Both the position numbers and the translations under genes were made by a program. The notes under the pieces were generated by a model, which worked only from the letters and a program-made list of their open reading frames with translations, was not told the origin of the DNA and ran no database searches. 64,000 nt of DNA from Vreelandella aquamarina (lineage in GTDB: Bacteria; Pseudomonadota; Gammaproteobacteria; Pseudomonadales; Halomonadaceae): positions 534,601 to 598,600 of the forward strand of contig NZ_JABYQT010000001.1 in NCBI RefSeq assembly GCF_020075495.1. The letters are read 5' to 3'. Shown in pieces: positions 17,684-27,725 of this stretch. The first letter of the stretch is position 1. Every line of letters begins with the position of its first letter.

Positions 17684-18940
17684 ATGCGCAAGGAACGATT
17701 GATCGTCCCCATTCTGGTGGCGATAGCCGTTGTCTGGATGGCAGGACAGCTGCTGTCCAGCGTGCTGTTCGAGCGCAGCCTGCGTCAGGCGCTGGAGGAT
17801 CTGGAAGCGCGCGGGGAGTGGCGCGTTACCCGTCCTGAGAGTAACCGGGGCTGGTTAAGTTCCCAAGGGCGGCTTTTGCTGTCTCCTCTGCTTGGTCGCC
17901 CGTGGCGCCTCGAGCTTACCTACAGCGCTCGTCACGGCATCCTGAGCACCGACGTGGAAGGCACGTTTCTACCCCGTCTGGATACCGCCTTGCAGCGCGC
18001 CGTGGGCGAAGTGACCGCCGCATCTGCGCCGCGCTGGAAGGGGCGTTATCACACCCTGAGCGGGCGCAGCGAACTTCAGCTGGCGCTGGCGCCCTTCATC
18101 ATCGAGCAAGGCGGCCGCGAGCTCGAGGTGCGGGGGGCAAGGCTGCGCCTGGAAGGCATGTTTGGCGACTGGCGCCTGCGCATGCGCCTCGACCACTTGG
18201 CATTGACCGATGGCCTGGCACAGCTGAGCCTGGGGCCTGCGCAGCTGGAAAGCCGCTATACCTACATCGATGATGCCTACCATTTTGCCCAGCGCGATCA
18301 CCTGCAGATCGATGCCCTGACACTGCGCTATCCCGCCTACGAGATTCAGCTGGCGCCGCTCAACCTGCACAGCCATACGGTGCTGGACGAGAGCGAGCTG
18401 CGTATCAAGGGGGAGCTGGTCATGGGGAACATGATGGTGCCCTCCGAAGCACCGGATACGCCGCTGCTCAACGGGCGCATCGAAATGGAGCTTTCCCGTC
18501 TGAACGCCGATGCCATCCGCCAGACCATTCGGCGGCTACGCCAGGAAGCGGCGTGGGGAGATACCAGCCTGCCCATGGCAGAGGGGCTGCTGGCCCGCCT
18601 TGAGCCGGACCTGCTGCAAGTGCTGAGCGATTCGCCGCGCCTGGATGTATCAACCGTTGCCCTGGAAAGCCCGCTGCTGGGTATCCGGCTGGATGCTGAC
18701 GGGGCACTGTTCTTCGATGCTCGCAAGCTCGACCAGCTCAGCGTGACCAGTCTGGAGTCGCCTGAAGGGCGCGCACGCTGGCGGGAGCGTCTGGACGGTG
18801 ATTTCATCTGGCACGATGCACCTACGGTGGCCGCACTGTGGCTTGGGCTGCCACTGGGTACGCGCGAGCTGCAGTTTGACGTGATTCGTGGCGACTGGCG
18901 GGTCAACGGCCGACCCATGCCGGAGCTATGGCCACAATAG
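17684..18940 (+). CDS. DUF945 (YdgA-like) family protein
   Basis: A 418-residue protein with one N-terminal membrane anchor or signal (residues 6-25, rich in Ile, Val and Ala) and a long beta-rich, presumably periplasmic domain. The overall pattern resembles the DUF945/YdgA family, whose function is poorly known; I see no catalytic motif. AAGGAG precedes the ATG. It lies between pgpA and lon and is probably transcribed alone. The family call is from general resemblance. Confidence 0.65.
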   Translation: MRKERLIVPILVAIAVVWMAGQLLSSVLFERSLRQALEDLEARGEWRVTRPESNRGWLSSQGRLLLSPLLGRPWRLELTYSARHGILSTDVEGTFLPRLDTALQRAVGEVTAASAPRWKGRYHTLSGRSELQLALAPFIIEQGGRELEVRGARLRLEGMFGDWRLRMRLDHLALTDGLAQLSLGPAQLESRYTYIDDAYHFAQRDHLQIDALTLRYPAYEIQLAPLNLHSHTVLDESELRIKGELVMGNMMVPSEAPDTPLLNGRIEMELSRLNADAIRQTIRRLRQEAAWGDTSLPMAEGLLARLEPDLLQVLSDSPRLDVSTVALESPLLGIRLDADGALFFDARKLDQLSVTSLESPEGRARWRERLDGDFIWHDAPTVAALWLGLPLGTRELQFDVIRGDWRVNGRPMPELWPQ

Positions 18941-18952
18941 CGCGTCACAAGG

Positions 18953-18980
18953 GTTGAAGTTTCCGCCAGGCGCCCACATT
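18953..18980 (+). promoter_or_regulatory. Possible sigma-32 promoter of lon
   Basis: GTTGAAG at about 18953-18959 and CCCACATT at 18973-18980 with 14 bases between TTGAA and the second box resemble the heat-shock pattern CTTGAA-N13-17-CCCCATNT. lon is a heat-shock gene in many gammaproteobacteria. A small hairpin (GGCGG/CCGCC, about 18993-19007) lies in the presumed leader. Confidence 0.4.
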
Positions 18981-19033
18981 CCATAAGCAGTCACAGGCGG
19001 CGTGACCGCCGATATCTGTTTATGGGAGTGCGC

Positions 19034-21496
19034 ATGAGCGACCAGGATTACGACCGCGATCACGATAATCTCGACTGGCTGGCTGAAGACGACCATTCGT
19101 CCCATGAGGGCGGCGACAAGGGCGAGCAAGCTCATCGCTCTGATGGTGAAAGGGTCAGCTCGCTGGTGCCCGCCAGCGATATGCTGCCCGAGCGTATCTA
19201 TCTTCTCCCGATCCATAACCGCCCCTTTTTCCCCGCCCAGGTACAGCCGCTGGTCATCAACCGCGAACGCTGGGAAGAGACCATGCGCCGGGTGGGCAAT
19301 ACGCCTCATAAGACCCTGGGCGTGGCCTTCGTAGGCGAGGGTGGGGTGGAATCACTCGATCATGAGGGTTTCCCGGCCATCGGCACGGCGGTGAAGGTAC
19401 ACAAGCTCAAGGGCGAGGATCAGCAGATCCAGTTCATTGCCCAGGGCGTGCAGCGCTTTCAGATACAGCGCTGGCTCTCCAAGGAGCCACCTTATCTGGT
19501 AGAGGTCACCTACCCTAAAGAGCCCGTGGATGCCGAGAACGAAGAGACTCGCGCCTACGCCATGGCGATCATCAACGGCATCAAGGAGCTGCTGCCGATC
19601 AACCCACTGTATGGTGAAGAGCTCAAGCACTACCTCAATCGCTTCAGCCCGCACCAGCCTGGGCCGTTGACCGACTTTGCCGCCGCGATCACCTCCGCCA
19701 AGGGCCCTGAGCTGCAGGACGTGCTGGCCACGCTGCCGGTGGCCGAGCGGATGCACAAGGTGCTGCCGCTGCTGCGCAAGGAGATCGACGTTGCCCAGCT
19801 GCAAAGCGAGATCAGCGAGCAGGTCAATGCGCAGATGCAGGACCGCCAGCGCGAGTTCTTCCTGCGCGAGCAGCTCAAGGTCATTCAGCGCGAGCTGGGT
19901 ATTTCCAAGGATGACCGCGAAAACGATGTCGATACCTTTAGAAACCGCCTTGAATCACTCGTGGTGCCCGAGCGGGTGCAGGGGCGCATCGATGACGAGC
20001 TCAACAAGCTCAGCGTGCTGGAAACCGGCTCGCCGGAGTACGGCACCACCCGCAACTACCTGGATTGGCTGACCTCCTTGCCGTGGGGCGTGACCAGCCA
20101 GGACAAGCTCGACCTGGGGCACGCTCGGGAAGTGCTCAACCGCGACCACGACGGCCTGCAGGATGTGAAAGAACGCATCGTCGAGTTCCTGGCCGAGGGT
20201 ACCTTCAAGGGCGATGTAGGGGGCTCCATCGTGCTGCTCGTGGGCCCGCCCGGGGTGGGCAAGACCTCCATCGGCCGCTCGATTGCCGAAGCGCTGGGTC
20301 GTGAGTTCTACCGCTTCTCGGTTGGCGGGATGCGCGATGAGGCGGAGATCAAGGGCCATCGACGCACCTACGTAGGCGCCATGCCGGGCAAGCTGGTCCA
20401 GGCGTTCAAGGAAGTGGAAGTCGAGAATCCGGTCATCATGCTCGACGAGATCGACAAGCTTGGCCAATCGTTTCAGGGCGACCCCGCCTCGGCGCTTCTC
20501 GAGGTGCTCGACCCCGAGCAGAACGTCGACTTCCTCGATCACTACCTGGATGTGCGGATGGACCTTTCCAAGGTGCTGTTCATCTGTACGGCCAACACGC
20601 TCGATTCGATCCCCGGCCCGCTTCTTGACCGCATGGAGCAGATTCGCCTCTCCGGCTATATCGCCGAAGAGAAGCTGGCCATTGCCAAGCATCACCTGTG
20701 GCCAAAACTGCTCAAGCGGGACAATTTGTCCAAGAAGCGCATCAACCTTTCCGATGCGGCACTGAAGCAGGTCATCGACGGCTACGCCCGGGAGGCCGGT
20801 GTGCGCCAGCTTGAAAAACAGCTGCACCGCATCGTGCGCAAGGCGGCGGTCAAGCTGCTCGAAGAGGAGTCGGATACCGTCAAGATCTCGGTCAAGAATC
20901 TGGAAGAGTTCCTTGGTGCGCCTATTTTCCGCAAGGAGAAGGTGCTCAAGGGGCAAGGCGTTGTCACCGGGCTTGCCTGGACCTCCATGGGCGGGGCAAC
21001 TCTGCCGATCGAGGCCGGCAAGGTGCATGCGCTGGACCGTGGCTTCAAGCTGACCGGCAAGCTTGGCGATGTCATGAAGGAGTCGGCCAATATTGCCTAC
21101 AGCTATACCCTCGGCCATCTGCAGGATTATGGCGCCGATGCCGACTTCTTTGATTCTGCCTTCGTGCACCTGCACGTACCGGAAGGCGCGACACCCAAGG
21201 ATGGCCCATCCGCCGGGGTGACCATGACCACGGCGCTATTGTCGCTTGCCAAGCACCAGGCGATCGACCGGCCCCTGGCAATGACCGGTGAGCTGACGCT
21301 GACAGGCCAGGTGCTTCCGGTCGGCGGCATTCGTGAAAAGGTAATTGCCGCACGGCGCAGCGATATCTTCGAGGTCATTCTGCCCGAGGCCAACCGGCGC
21401 GACTACGAGGAGCTGCCGGATTACCTAAAGGAGGGCATGACGGTTCACTTCGCCAATCGCTACCAGGACGTGGCCAAGGTGGTCTTCAAGGCGTAA
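19034..21496 (+). CDS. lon: ATP-dependent Lon protease
   Basis: A cytoplasmic hexameric protease that degrades misfolded and regulatory proteins. It has an N-terminal substrate domain (about residues 45-235), an AAA+ module with Walker A GPPGVGKT at 404-411, and a C-terminal Ser-Lys protease domain with Ser726 in KDGPSAG and Lys769 in IREKVIAA. I use the ATG at 19034, preceded by GGGAG, and not the ATG 12 bases upstream; this gives 820 residues. A charged, Asp-rich N-terminal extension (SDQDYDRDHDN) precedes the usual start. A sigma-32-like promoter lies upstream and a strong terminator downstream. Confidence 0.97.
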   Translation: MSDQDYDRDHDNLDWLAEDDHSSHEGGDKGEQAHRSDGERVSSLVPASDMLPERIYLLPIHNRPFFPAQVQPLVINRERWEETMRRVGNTPHKTLGVAFVGEGGVESLDHEGFPAIGTAVKVHKLKGEDQQIQFIAQGVQRFQIQRWLSKEPPYLVEVTYPKEPVDAENEETRAYAMAIINGIKELLPINPLYGEELKHYLNRFSPHQPGPLTDFAAAITSAKGPELQDVLATLPVAERMHKVLPLLRKEIDVAQLQSEISEQVNAQMQDRQREFFLREQLKVIQRELGISKDDRENDVDTFRNRLESLVVPERVQGRIDDELNKLSVLETGSPEYGTTRNYLDWLTSLPWGVTSQDKLDLGHAREVLNRDHDGLQDVKERIVEFLAEGTFKGDVGGSIVLLVGPPGVGKTSIGRSIAEALGREFYRFSVGGMRDEAEIKGHRRTYVGAMPGKLVQAFKEVEVENPVIMLDEIDKLGQSFQGDPASALLEVLDPEQNVDFLDHYLDVRMDLSKVLFICTANTLDSIPGPLLDRMEQIRLSGYIAEEKLAIAKHHLWPKLLKRDNLSKKRINLSDAALKQVIDGYAREAGVRQLEKQLHRIVRKAAVKLLEEESDTVKISVKNLEEFLGAPIFRKEKVLKGQGVVTGLAWTSMGGATLPIEAGKVHALDRGFKLTGKLGDVMKESANIAYSYTLGHLQDYGADADFFDSAFVHLHVPEGATPKDGPSAGVTMTTALLSLAKHQAIDRPLAMTGELTLTGQVLPVGGIREKVIAARRSDIFEVILPEANRRDYEELPDYLKEGMTVHFANRYQDVAKVVFKA

Positions 21497-21526
21497 GGGT
21501 AGTCATCAAGGCGTAGAGGTAGTCAT
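21487..21526. repeat. 20-bp tandem duplication across the lon stop codon
   Basis: Two adjacent 20-bp units, 21487-21506 and 21507-21526, differ at only two neighbouring bases. The first contains the lon stop TAA and the second lies in the 3' untranslated region, suggesting a recent local duplication. Confidence 0.7.
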
Positions 21527-21597
21527 AAGGAGTAAAGTTAGCTGTCAAGAAGCAGTAGCTGGCTAATTTTAAAGCTGTTTCATCAAACCGTCATACA

Positions 21598-21626
21598 ACG
21601 CCGTGCGGAAGTACGGCGTTTTTTTA
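21598..21626 (+). terminator. Rho-independent terminator downstream of lon
   Basis: ACGCCGT (21598-21604) pairs with ACGGCGT (21613-21619) and is followed by an unbroken T-run. Confidence 0.9.
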
Positions 21627-21708
21627 TAGTTATTCGTTAATTTAAATTCGAAGCAGAAGGGGAGAATGCGCGTCAGCCGAAAGTACTAGCACTTCCAGAG
21701 AGGAACCC

Positions 21709-23874
21709 ATGCGTAATAACCAACCTGTTACTCAGCGTGAATACGTACTCAACGACGAGTCCGTACTGATTTCACGCTCTGACCTGAAAGGGCGGGTAAC
21801 GTTTGCCAACTCCACGTTCGTGGATGTCAGCGGCTATACGCGTGAGGAGCTTATCGGTGCACCGCATAATCTGCTGCGCCATCCCGACATGCCCGAAGCC
21901 GCCTATGCGGATTTCTGGAAGACCATTCAGGCAGGGGGTACCTGGCAGGGCCTGGTCAAGAACCGGCGCAAGAACGGCGATTATTACTGGGTCAATGCAA
22001 CGGTGGCACCGCTGGAAGATGGCGACCGGGTAGTGGGGTATACCTCGGTGCGGCGCAAGGCGGTGCCTGAAGCCGTGGCACAGGCCATCCCGGTGTATGC
22101 CGAGCTGCGTGAAAAAGGCAGTGCCAGGCGCTACAAGCTGGTGCAGGGCGCCTTGCGCCGCAAGGGGCTGGCCGGATTCTGGTCGCGGTTCAGTATCACC
22201 AGCCTGAAAGCCAAGCTGATTGCCATGGTCCTTGCCGCTCTGATGCTGCTTTGCCTGGCCGGTGGCCTGGGCGTTTACGGATTGATGGAGTCAGGTGAGC
22301 GCCTGGATACGCTCAACCACTCGGGTCTTGAATCCATTGCCAGCCTGCAGCGTATCGAGCGCCACCTGGGGCAGAGCCTTGAGGCGCTTGAGCCGGCGGT
22401 GCGTAACCCCCGCCGTGCAGACATCGAAGCCCTGGACAGTGACCTGGAGGAGCATGCCGCCTCGCTGCAGGCATTGTGGCAGGTGTTCAAGGCAGAGGGA
22501 GAAGCCAGCAATGACACGATAGCGGCCTTTGACACGACGCTGAATGAGTGGCTGGCGAGTGTGAACACCGTGCTGGACGCCATCCGGACCGGCAACGGGT
22601 TTGCCGCCTTCGAGGCGCTGACCGATACCCTTCAGCCCCATACCGAAGCGCTGCGTAACATGAACGCCGAGCTGGTAGAGCAGGAGCGTCATCAGGCCCA
22701 GGCGCTGGTGGCAGATGCCCGGCGCAGCCGTCAGCAGATGCTGATTGCTCAGCTGGTTTTGATCGGAGTCGGGCTTCTGGTGCTGATTGGATTGAGCGTA
22801 TTCATACTGCGTAGCGTACTGAACGGCCTGGCTGGCGCCCGCCAACTGACGTTTCAGATTGCCGCGGGCAACCTGGCCGCCAGCGAACGGCAAAAGACCA
22901 GCGGCGAGTTGGGGGAGCTGCTCTATTCACTGGATACCATGCGCTTTAGCCTGGCCAGCATCGTCAACGACCTGGATGGCCGAGTGGCGGTGGTGACCCC
23001 GGCGATCAGGGAAATTGCCGCGGAGAACGAAGAGCTTGCCTCGCGTACCGAGCAGCAGGCGTCCTCGCTTCAGCAAACCGCTGCCAGCATGGAGGAGATG
23101 ACCTCCACCGTGCATCAGAATACCCAGAACGCTCGTCAAGCGACCGAGCTTGCCCAGCAGAATGCGGCCAGCACCCGCGACACCGGCAGGCAGATGGAGG
23201 CGCTGGTAGAGCGCATGCAGCGTATTGCCCAAAGTGCGGAAAAAATGACCGAGATGATCAGTGTCATCGACGGGATCGCCTTTCAGACCAATATTCTGGC
23301 GCTGAATGCCTCCGTCGAGGCAGCGCGGGCTGGAGAACACGGCCGAGGCTTTGCCGTGGTGGCAAGCGAAGTGCGTAATCTGGCCGGGCGCAGCGCTGAA
23401 GCTGCCCAGGAAATCCGCCGTATGATCGACAGCACCACCCAGGAAGTCGGCAGCGGTCGAAGCGCGGTCGAGCAAGCCGAGCGCGCCATCGAAAACGTCA
23501 TGCAGCAGGTCAACCGCGTCAGTACGCTGATGGAATCCATCAGCTCCGCCTCCAGCGAGCAGAACAGTGGCATTGGGCAGATCAATTCGGCGGTGGCCGA
23601 AATGGACCATGTCACCCAGCAGAATGCGTCGAAGGTGCAGTCCATTGCCGCCTCCGCCGACGACCTGTCGCGGGAAGCGTTTGAGCTGGCCAACGTGGTG
23701 GACGCCTTCCGCCTCAAGGGAACCCAGGAGGAGAACGTCGGCGCCGCCCGCGACAAGCTACGTCTTCTGAACCAAAAGCAGCCCGATGCTCCCAGGTCGC
23801 TGGTGACGAATGGAAAGGCTCCTTCGAAAAAAGCGATCACTCCCTCCACGCAGGACCCGTGGGAAGCGTTCTGA
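21709..23874 (+). CDS. PAS-domain chemoreceptor, Aer-like
   Basis: A methyl-accepting chemotaxis protein that probably senses redox or energy state through an N-terminal PAS domain (about residues 10-115; the segment [17 protein letters not shown] is typical of Aer). Two membrane segments at about 168-190 and 345-368 enclose a ~150-residue, probably periplasmic, helical domain, which E. coli Aer lacks. A HAMP-like linker and the signalling domain follow; its hairpin tip is [20 protein letters not shown]. The C-terminus is DPWEAF, a W-x-x-F end like the tethers that bind CheR and CheB. It is 721 residues and monocistronic. Confidence 0.9.
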   Translation: MRNNQPVTQREYVLNDESVLISRSDLKGRVTFANSTFVDVSGYTREELIGAPHNLLRHPDMPEAAYADFWKTIQAGGTWQGLVKNRRKNGDYYWVNATVAPLEDGDRVVGYTSVRRKAVPEAVAQAIPVYAELREKGSARRYKLVQGALRRKGLAGFWSRFSITSLKAKLIAMVLAALMLLCLAGGLGVYGLMESGERLDTLNHSGLESIASLQRIERHLGQSLEALEPAVRNPRRADIEALDSDLEEHAASLQALWQVFKAEGEASNDTIAAFDTTLNEWLASVNTVLDAIRTGNGFAAFEALTDTLQPHTEALRNMNAELVEQERHQAQALVADARRSRQQMLIAQLVLIGVGLLVLIGLSVFILRSVLNGLAGARQLTFQIAAGNLAASERQKTSGELGELLYSLDTMRFSLASIVNDLDGRVAVVTPAIREIAAENEELASRTEQQASSLQQTAASMEEMTSTVHQNTQNARQATELAQQNAASTRDTGRQMEALVERMQRIAQSAEKMTEMISVIDGIAFQTNILALNASVEAARAGEHGRGFAVVASEVRNLAGRSAEAAQEIRRMIDSTTQEVGSGRSAVEQAERAIENVMQQVNRVSTLMESISSASSEQNSGIGQINSAVAEMDHVTQQNASKVQSIAASADDLSREAFELANVVDAFRLKGTQEENVGAARDKLRLLNQKQPDAPRSLVTNGKAPSKKAITPSTQDPWEAF

Positions 23875-24006
23875 TCCTGCATGACCGGTAACGGTCGTTC
23901 GCTACATCTGGCCTGATGAAGGCGCCCATGCCACAATCGAGGGCGCTGGATTCACTTACCCGCTGCCAGATGAGTGGCGGGCCAAAAAAAGATGTTAGAG
24001 GACACC

Positions 24007-25851
24007 ATGCCCGAGTATCGCTCCCGTACCACCACCGCCGGTCGCAACATGGCCGGCGCCCGCGCCCTGTGGCGCGCCACCGGCATGAAGGATGACGACT
24101 TCCACAAGCCGATCATCGCCGTGGCCAACTCGTTCACCCAGTTCGTGCCCGGTCACGTTCACCTGAAGGACATGGGCCAGCTGGTCGCGCGAGAAATCGA
24201 GAAAGCCGGCGGCGTGGCGAAGGAGTTCAACACCATCGCCGTGGACGACGGTATCGCCATGGGCCACGACGGCATGCTCTATTCGCTGCCGAGCCGCGAC
24301 ATCATCGCCGACAGCGTCGAATACATGTGCAACGCCCACTGCGCCGACGCGCTGGTGTGCATCTCCAACTGCGACAAGATCACCCCGGGAATGCTGATGG
24401 CCGCCATGCGCCTCAACATTCCGGTCATCTTCGTCTCCGGAGGGCCGATGGAGGCGGGCAAGACCAAACTTCTGGATCACGGGCTCGACCTGGTGGACGC
24501 CATGGTCATGGCTGCCGACGACAGCGTCGATGACGAAACCCTGGCCGAAGTCGAGCGTAGCGCCTGCCCCACCTGCGGCAGCTGCTCGGGAATGTTCACC
24601 GCCAACTCCATGAACTGCCTGACCGAAGCGCTGGGCCTGGCGCTGCCGGGCAACGGCACGGTGCTGGCCACGCATTCCGACCGCCGTCGCCTGTTCGAGA
24701 ACGCCGGTCACAAGATCGTCGAGCTGGCCAAGCGCTACTACGAAGGCGATGAGGCGCATCTGCTGCCCCGCGCCATCGGCTCGAAAGCCGCGTTCAAGAA
24801 TGCCATGACCCTGGATATCGCCATGGGCGGCTCGACCAACACCATCCTGCACCTGCTGGCCGCCGCCCAGGAAGCGGAAATCGACTTCACCATGGCGGAC
24901 ATCGACCGCCTCTCCCGTGAAGTGCCGCAGCTTTGCAAGGTGGCGCCCAACACCCAGAAGTACCATATCGAAGACGTGCACCGTGCCGGCGGCATCATGG
25001 CGATTCTCGGCGAGCTCGACCGCGCCGGCGTGCTGGATACCTCGGTACCCACCGTGTATGGCGATACCCTCAAGGCCGCGCTGGACGAGTGGGACATCAT
25101 GCGCTCGCCCAGTGCCGAGACGGTCGAGTTCTTCAAGGCAGGCCCCGGCGGCGTGCCCACCCAGACGGCGTTCTCGCAAAGCGCGCGCTGGCCGAGCCTC
25201 GACGGTGACCGCGCCACCGGCTGTATCCGCGATCTCGAGCACGCGTTCTCCCTGGAGGGCGGCCTGGCCGTACTCTACGGCAACATCGCGCTGGATGGTT
25301 GCGTGGTCAAGACCGCCGGCGTGGACGACTCGATCCTGCTGTTCGAAGGCACCGCCCACGTGGTCGAATCCCAGGACCAGGCCGTGGCCAACGTGCTGGA
25401 CGGCAAGGTGAAAGAGGGCGATGTAGTGGTCATCCGCTACGAAGGCCCGAAGGGCGGCCCGGGCATGCAGGAGATGCTCTACCCGACCTCGTATCTGAAA
25501 TCGAAAGGGCTCGGCAAGGCGTGCGCGCTGCTCACCGACGGGCGCTTCAGCGGCGGCACGTCAGGCCTTTCGATTGGCCACGTCTCGCCGGAAGCCGCGG
25601 CGGGTGGCGCGATCGGCCTGGTCGAGCAGGGCGATACCATCGTGATCGATATCCCCAATCGCACCATCAACGTCAAGCTGAGTGACGCCGAGCTTGCCGC
25701 GCGCCGCGAAGCCATGGACGCCAGGGGCAAGGACGCCTGGAAGCCGGTGGAAACCCGTCCGCGTAAAGTCACGCCAGCGCTGAAGGCCTACGCGCTGCTG
25801 GCAACCTCCGCCGACAAGGGCGCGGTGCGCGATCTTTCCAAACTGGATTGA
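24007..25851 (+). CDS. ilvD: Dihydroxy-acid dehydratase
   Basis: Dehydrates dihydroxyacids to the 2-oxo acids that become valine, leucine and isoleucine; needs an Fe-S cluster and Mg2+. Cluster and metal ligands are visible: Cys122 in SNCDKITPG and a cysteine-rich CPTCGSCSG at about 187-193. I use the ATG at 24007 ([14 protein letters not shown], like E. coli IlvD), preceded by AGAGGA; a GTG 33 bases upstream is unlikely. Length is 614 residues. Codons are strongly GC-ending, and long antisense frames here are a side effect of that. The next gene begins 18 bases on. Confidence 0.97.
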   Translation: MPEYRSRTTTAGRNMAGARALWRATGMKDDDFHKPIIAVANSFTQFVPGHVHLKDMGQLVAREIEKAGGVAKEFNTIAVDDGIAMGHDGMLYSLPSRDIIADSVEYMCNAHCADALVCISNCDKITPGMLMAAMRLNIPVIFVSGGPMEAGKTKLLDHGLDLVDAMVMAADDSVDDETLAEVERSACPTCGSCSGMFTANSMNCLTEALGLALPGNGTVLATHSDRRRLFENAGHKIVELAKRYYEGDEAHLLPRAIGSKAAFKNAMTLDIAMGGSTNTILHLLAAAQEAEIDFTMADIDRLSREVPQLCKVAPNTQKYHIEDVHRAGGIMAILGELDRAGVLDTSVPTVYGDTLKAALDEWDIMRSPSAETVEFFKAGPGGVPTQTAFSQSARWPSLDGDRATGCIRDLEHAFSLEGGLAVLYGNIALDGCVVKTAGVDDSILLFEGTAHVVESQDQAVANVLDGKVKEGDVVVIRYEGPKGGPGMQEMLYPTSYLKSKGLGKACALLTDGRFSGGTSGLSIGHVSPEAAAGGAIGLVEQGDTIVIDIPNRTINVKLSDAELAARREAMDARGKDAWKPVETRPRKVTPALKAYALLATSADKGAVRDLSKLD

Positions 25852-25869
25852 CCACGAGCAAGGAGCGTT

Positions 25870-26925
25870 ATGAAATCGACGATCAATGTAGGCCTGGTAG
25901 GCTACGGGTTCGCGAGCAAGACGTTTCATGTACCGCTCATTCAGGCCACGGACGGCCTGAATCTGGTAGCGGTGTCCTCAAGCGACGCCGCCAAGGTGCA
26001 GGCGGATCTGCCGGAGGTCGAGGTCGAACGCGAGGCGCGGAATTTGTGCGAGCGTCACGATATCGACCTTATCGTGATTCCCACTCCCAATGACACCCAC
26101 TTTCCTCTGGCAAAGATGGCCCTTTCCGCAGGCAAGCACGTGGTAGTGGACAAGCCCTTTACCGTGACGCTCTCGGAAGCCAAGCAGCTGAAATCGCTTG
26201 CCGTGGTGAAGGAGCGTCTGATTTCGGTGTTCCATAACCGCCGCTGGGATAGTGACTTTCTGACCCTCAAGGCACTGATCGAGGCGGGTACACTCGGGCG
26301 TGTGACCAGTTTTGAATCACGTTTCGATCGCTTCAATCCAGAGGTGCGCGACCGCTGGCGCGAAAAGGCCACGGCGGGGGCGGGCCTGTGGTTTGATCTG
26401 GGACCGCACCTGCTGGATCAGGCCTGTGAGCTGTTCGGCACCCCCAACGCCATCTTGCTGGAGCAAGGAGTGCGGCGGGACGGCGCCCAGGCCGATGATG
26501 ACTTTCTGGCCCTGCTGGACTACAACGACTGCCGCGTCAGCCTGAGCGCCAGCGCGCTTGTGGCCGAACCCACTCCGCGATTCAGGCTCCACGGCACGCA
26601 AGGCAGCTATCTGAAGTATGGCCTGGACCCGCAGGAAGAGCGCCTGAAGGCAGGGGAGATACCCAGCATGAACTGGGGCGAGGACACGCCGGGCACGCTG
26701 ACGCTGCGTACTGGGCAGGACGGTGAAGGGCCGCTTCTACGCCGCGAGCATCCCACCCAGCCCGGTAACTACCTGGCCTACTACCAAGGCATCGTCGACG
26801 CGATCCACGGCCGCACTCCGCCCCCGGTCGATATCGACGCCGCCCTGCGTTCCATGACGCTTCTTGAAGCAGGCCAGGACAGCCACCGCCAGCGCCGCTG
26901 GATTGCGCTGAAACCCCACTTCTAA
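25870..26925 (+). CDS. Gfo/Idh/MocA family oxidoreductase (YdgJ-like)
   Basis: A 351-residue NAD(P)-dependent oxidoreductase. The Rossmann motif VGLVGYGFASKTFHVPLI closely resembles the start of E. coli YdgJ. DKPFTVTLSEA (about residues 95-105) holds the conserved Lys-Pro of the family, and the C-terminal alpha/beta domain includes GLWFDLGPHLLDQA. Substrate unknown; family members act on sugars, inositols and related polyols. GGAG precedes the ATG, and the 18-base gap after ilvD suggests co-transcription without an obvious pathway link. Confidence 0.88.
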   Translation: MKSTINVGLVGYGFASKTFHVPLIQATDGLNLVAVSSSDAAKVQADLPEVEVEREARNLCERHDIDLIVIPTPNDTHFPLAKMALSAGKHVVVDKPFTVTLSEAKQLKSLAVVKERLISVFHNRRWDSDFLTLKALIEAGTLGRVTSFESRFDRFNPEVRDRWREKATAGAGLWFDLGPHLLDQACELFGTPNAILLEQGVRRDGAQADDDFLALLDYNDCRVSLSASALVAEPTPRFRLHGTQGSYLKYGLDPQEERLKAGEIPSMNWGEDTPGTLTLRTGQDGEGPLLRREHPTQPGNYLAYYQGIVDAIHGRTPPPVDIDAALRSMTLLEAGQDSHRQRRWIALKPHF

Positions 26926-26975
26926 CCCCACCAGCCCGCGTTACGCGTTTGTCGCCGTACTTGATTGAGCACAAA

Positions 26976-27033
26976 CCGTAGCGCGTGGTAAGCCGCCAGG
27001 CGCACCCGCGGGAGCAGCGCGGCGAGCGCTGCC
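26976..27033. repeat. Palindromic intergenic element, left-arm copy (R1)
   Basis: A 58-bp copy of a dispersed element starting CCGTAGCGCGTGGTAA and ending in a GCAGCGC/GCGCTGC hairpin. It lies between the convergent ydgJ-like gene and nudE. The preceding bases (TTGTCGCCG then CTTGAT) match the linker seen near 42820-42838, suggesting remains of a neighbouring copy. Confidence 0.85.
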
Positions 27034-27053
27034 ATGCAAAGGTGCGGTACTCT

Positions 27054-27653
27054 TCACAACAAATCTGCACTGCTCTGGCGCTTCTCGTCACGCATCCGGT
27101 CGCGGGCGATGTAGAGCGCGGCAATGGCGCGGGCTTCGTGGAAGTCGTCGCGCAGCAGCAGGGCGGGCAGGTCGTCGATCGGGTGGGTTTCGACGATCAA
27201 TGGCTCGGGCTCGTCGCCGGGCAGGCGCTTGGGGTATAAATCAAAGGCGATCATTACCTGCATCCGATGGCGCATGTAGTTGGGGGCCAGAGAAAGCTCC
27301 ACCAGCGGCTCGATACGGTGGGCGCCAAAACCGCACTCTTCCATCAGCTCGCGATTGGCGGCGGTCACCACATCCTCGCCCGGGTCCACCAGGCCCTTGG
27401 GCAGGGTGAGCACGTAGTCCTCGTAGCCTGCGGCATACTCGCGAATCAGCAGCACGTGCTCCGGGTCCGGCATCGCCACGATCATTACCGCGCCGTTCTC
27501 GGCGCCGGTCAGGCGTTCAAACTGACGCTCCTCGCCGTTGGAGAAGCGCAGATCCAGCGACTCGACGTGAAACAGGCGGCTCCTGGCTACGCTTTCGCGG
27601 GCCAGTATGCGAGGTTTTTGTGGATAGCGGGGTGACGTATCCGATACCGACAT
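27054..27653 (-). CDS. nudE: ADP compounds hydrolase NudE
   Basis: A Nudix hydrolase for ADP-ribose, AP3A and NADH-like compounds. The Nudix box GLVDPGEDVVTAANRELMEE followed by CGFGA fits G-x5-E-x7-R-E-U-x-E-E-x-G-U. At 199 residues it has normal length. It is divergent from yrfG, as nudE and yrfG also are in enterobacteria, which strengthens the call. A palindromic repeat sits directly downstream. Confidence 0.93.
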   Translation of the reverse strand: MSVSDTSPRYPQKPRILARESVARSRLFHVESLDLRFSNGEERQFERLTGAENGAVMIVAMPDPEHVLLIREYAAGYEDYVLTLPKGLVDPGEDVVTAANRELMEECGFGAHRIEPLVELSLAPNYMRHRMQVMIAFDLYPKRLPGDEPEPLIVETHPIDDLPALLLRDDFHEARAIAALYIARDRMRDEKRQSSADLL

Positions 27654-27725
27654 GCGGCGCCTCCATGGCTGCTAAAAAAGGGTTACGCTACAATAGCACG
27701 CTTACTCTTTCAGACTGGAGCGGCA

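Noticed and set aside
23995..25359. A 454-codon antisense frame across ilvD
   Set aside because: Same cause: strong GC-ending codon bias in ilvD. There is no domain and no ribosome site.
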